From contig NZ_QLIQ01000008.1 of assembly GCF_003428165.1 (NCBI RefSeq), positions 1 to 64,000 of the forward strand: a DNA stretch of 64,000 nt. The letters are read 5' to 3'. The notes under the pieces were generated by a model. That model saw only the letters and a list, made by a program, of their open reading frames with translations. It ran no database searches and had not been told where the DNA came from. Origin of the DNA: Cysteiniphilum litorale. Lineage in GTDB: Bacteria > Pseudomonadota > Gammaproteobacteria > Francisellales > Francisellaceae. Positions 62,172 through 64,000 of the stretch are shown piece after piece (position 1 is the first letter of the stretch; each line of letters starts with the position of its first letter). The translations under genes were made by a program, and so were the position numbers.

Positions 62172-63083
62172 TTACCCGATGTAATTCTTAATTATGGCCA
62201 CTCTGGAGTGACCAAGTTCATTTGATATGATTAATCGTGCATCTCTATCAATCTTTTTTTGTGAGGCTGTTAACTCGTTTCTTTTTGGACCACCAGCAAT
62301 AGGGCAATCCCATCCGTTCCCCTTAGATGCTATATTAACGATTTCTTTATAGCGATTCTGAGCATAAGCGTGGCGTAAGCCATGTAAGTTATATAAATTG
62401 TTCTCTCGTGTAACACGGTCATAAATTTTACGCTGTTGAATATAGTTTTTATTCTTTGGAATCATTGAACCATTGCCAGCTATTTCCTGAGATTTTTGGA
62501 TGATTTCTAACTGTCTTTCATTGCTGATTGGAATAGTGCGCTCTATGCCGCCTTTTGTCCAGCTTCCTTGAAGTCTCAGGTAGTACTGCCCAGATTCATT
62601 TTGTTGCAATGCTTCTTTTGGTTTTATTTTCAGACACTCTTCTCGACGCAAACCAAATTCTTTTTGCAGTTGAATTGAACAGTTTAGATTCTTGTCTTTA
62701 ATTTTATCAATGTTGATAGCATGAATAGCTTTATTTTCAGTTGGTACGTAAGAGCGCTTTTCTATGCCATACTGGCTATTTGATTTGTCGATAACATGAT
62801 TTCGATTATAATGCTCACAAACCTTACGTAGATCAGACATTCTATTTTTAATGGTACCAGTAGATACACCTTCTTCTTTCCAGTGTGCAACTAACTCATT
62901 TACATGATTAGCTTTTAAATTGCGGATATGACGGATGTTATAGCCAATCTGATGTAAATCACCAAAAGATGTTTTTAATCGCTCAGTCATGCTCTGTCTT
63001 GTGGCAAATGACATATTTGCTTTATTCTTAGCTGAAAACTGATGGATAGAGTAATTTACTTCTTTAAGCGCTCGCTTACTCAT
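62172..63083 (-). CDS. tyrosine recombinase (integrase-domain type)
   Basis: A 303-residue tyrosine recombinase of the Integrase_1 type. The N-terminal SAM-like domain has LVAHWKEEGVSTGTIKNRMS. Catalytic features: first Arg in FGLRREECL, second box HGLRHAYA (HxxR), then LGHSR and Tyr in KNYIG at the C-terminus. It could resolve plasmid dimers, integrate the element or invert a segment. Its start overlaps the stop of the upstream degenerate paralogue by four bases. Confidence 0.85.
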   Translation of the reverse strand: MSKRALKEVNYSIHQFSAKNKANMSFATRQSMTERLKTSFGDLHQIGYNIRHIRNLKANHVNELVAHWKEEGVSTGTIKNRMSDLRKVCEHYNRNHVIDKSNSQYGIEKRSYVPTENKAIHAINIDKIKDKNLNCSIQLQKEFGLRREECLKIKPKEALQQNESGQYYLRLQGSWTKGGIERTIPISNERQLEIIQKSQEIAGNGSMIPKNKNYIQQRKIYDRVTRENNLYNLHGLRHAYAQNRYKEIVNIASKGNGWDCPIAGGPKRNELTASQKKIDRDARLIISNELGHSRVAIIKNYIG

Positions 63084-63889
63084 GATAAAAACTCCATTAA
63101 TTTACGTATATCAGTAAAGCCCATATCTGACATCACCATTTTATAGGCCTTATCTTTATCAACTTTTTTTCTTTCGAGTTCTGCCAGCTTATTGCGTGCA
63201 TAATAATGACGCATATCAACACGCTCTTTAATGCCACACTGATATAACTCGGCTTTATAAAGACTGATAAGCAAAGGCTCTGGTATAATATCTGTAAAGG
63301 TAGGGTGAGTATGCGTTAAGCCCTGACGATCTTTAATTGCCAACTTTTGGGATTTGGACATAATTGAGATATAACGACTTTTTCTATTGTGTGCAATTTT
63401 TCTTGATATGAACAGATCATCATTTTGTATTGCAGAACCCAGATCAATTCTCATAGCTTCCAGATGACTAAGTCCAAACTGAAACTGTAAGTCAATGATT
63501 GATTTCACAAGGGGATTAAATACCTGGTCAGAAATAGAAGCGTCAATATATGCACGCACCTTGTTCTTAGGACGTTGTAGACTCATAGCTTTTAATGTTG
63601 GAAAATCTGGTTGGGTGCCAGTTGAAAGGATAAACCACTTTAAAATTGAAATTTTATTGCGGATAGTAGAGATGGAGTTATTATTTTTTCTCCAGTGATC
63701 CACTAATTTTTGCAAATGCTCTGCATTAATTAGCTTTAAACTTTGTTGTGCAATAGACAGATACATCAGGTCATCTACAATGCGTACAAGCACATTCTTT
63801 CTTTGAATCCTATAAGTAGGTGTTCCCTGTGTTACTTTATCAGTTACTGCAAATACTTCTTTAAGAAGCTTTAACTTTAAATACTTCAT
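63080..63889 (-). CDS. degenerate tyrosine-recombinase paralogue, probably non-catalytic
   Basis: A 269-residue protein with the same layout as the neighbouring recombinase: a SAM-like domain (LVDHWRKNNNSISTIRNK) and a catalytic-like domain. The key positions differ: FGLSHLEA replaces FGLRREE (Arg lost), the HxxR box is DMRHYYA (only partly kept), and the C-terminal LGHSR...Y has become MGFTDIRKLMEF (His and Tyr lost). It is therefore unlikely to cut DNA and may be a DNA-binding accessory or directionality partner. It is 111 bases from the window end. Confidence 0.65.
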   Translation of the reverse strand: MKYLKLKLLKEVFAVTDKVTQGTPTYRIQRKNVLVRIVDDLMYLSIAQQSLKLINAEHLQKLVDHWRKNNNSISTIRNKISILKWFILSTGTQPDFPTLKAMSLQRPKNKVRAYIDASISDQVFNPLVKSIIDLQFQFGLSHLEAMRIDLGSAIQNDDLFISRKIAHNRKSRYISIMSKSQKLAIKDRQGLTHTHPTFTDIIPEPLLISLYKAELYQCGIKERVDMRHYYARNKLAELERKKVDKDKAYKMVMSDMGFTDIRKLMEFLS

Positions 63890-64000
63890 CCGTACATCTC
63901 TGGCGTTATATCTCTCTCGCGTTTAGTGTTATGACCGCTAAATCATGTTTTTCAACACAAAGTCCCTTTAGTTAAGGGAAGAGCGGTATTTTGTGACATA

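Noticed and set aside
1-64000. CRISPR arrays, tRNA or rRNA genes, intact insertion sequences with terminal repeats
   Set aside because: None was seen on reading either strand; the Rpn gene has no recognisable ends.

Overview
The window looks like part of a large, AT-rich conjugative plasmid from a gammaproteobacterium. The plasmid call rests on parA/parB, a replication-type winged-helix protein, ssb, topoisomerase III, a type IVB (Dot/Icm or IncI Tra-like) conjugation system and a type IVB thin pilus in one stretch. The host is not identifiable from what I can see. Low GC and Dot/Icm-type machinery would fit relatives of Legionellales or of the Piscirickettsia/Francisella group, but that is a weak inference. 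Almost every gene is on the minus strand, in long runs with ATGA, TAATG or 8-base overlaps.

Layout by position. 1-124: edge of an NAD-dependent epimerase. 575-16769: conjugation operon I, transcribed from the right: dotD, dotC, dotB, a DotE-like gene, a dotF-like gene, an IcmT-like gene, dotL, then topB, an Mrr-like nuclease and unknown genes. 16998-20123: dotO ATPase. 20288-23272: plus-strand group with small exported proteins, ssb, a double-HTH regulator and a membrane protein. 23288-24223: Rpn-type nuclease. 24283-34822: conjugation operon II (dotH, dotG, a DsbC-like protein, two TcpQ-domain proteins, dotI, a second VirB8-like protein, a DUF4400 protein, dotA). 35001-41007: an operon with three radical SAM/SPASM enzymes and a degenerate ImmA/IrrE-like protein. 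41112-51949: the pilus operon (pilN, O, P, Q, R, S, V), which ends with an exported Cys-tailed peptide, an unknown protein and a fourth radical SAM/SPASM enzyme. 52180-56563: regulators, a lipoprotein, a small RHH protein and a methyltransferase. 56567-60700: an exported PNPOx-like protein, a Rep-like protein and parB/parA. 60832-63889: an unknown protein, prepilin peptidase, and a tyrosine recombinase with a degenerate partner.

The strongest unifying signal is a perfect 18-bp palindrome, ACACCACAATTGTGGTGT, present four times (16867, 34883, 41067, 52040). Each copy lies just upstream of one of four minus-strand operons: conjugation I, conjugation II, radical SAM, and pilus. Its centre is always the same distance from a -10-like hexamer, and corresponds to about -42.5 from the predicted start. 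This is the geometry of a LuxR-type activator site. A small LuxR-type HTH protein (52180-52581) sits directly upstream of the pilus copy and is the best candidate regulator. The radical SAM cluster therefore appears to be wired into the conjugation/pilus regulon.

The candidate undescribed system is this set: four radical SAM/SPASM enzymes in two paralogous pairs, an exported peptide with a repeated TPCY Cys tail, a 90-residue Cys-containing ORF, three unknown proteins and a dead ImmA/IrrE-like protein, co-regulated with a type IVB pilus and T4SS. I infer that it modifies a secreted or pilus-associated peptide, but the sequence alone does not prove a substrate. No relaxase was recognised in the window, so mobilisation functions probably lie outside it.
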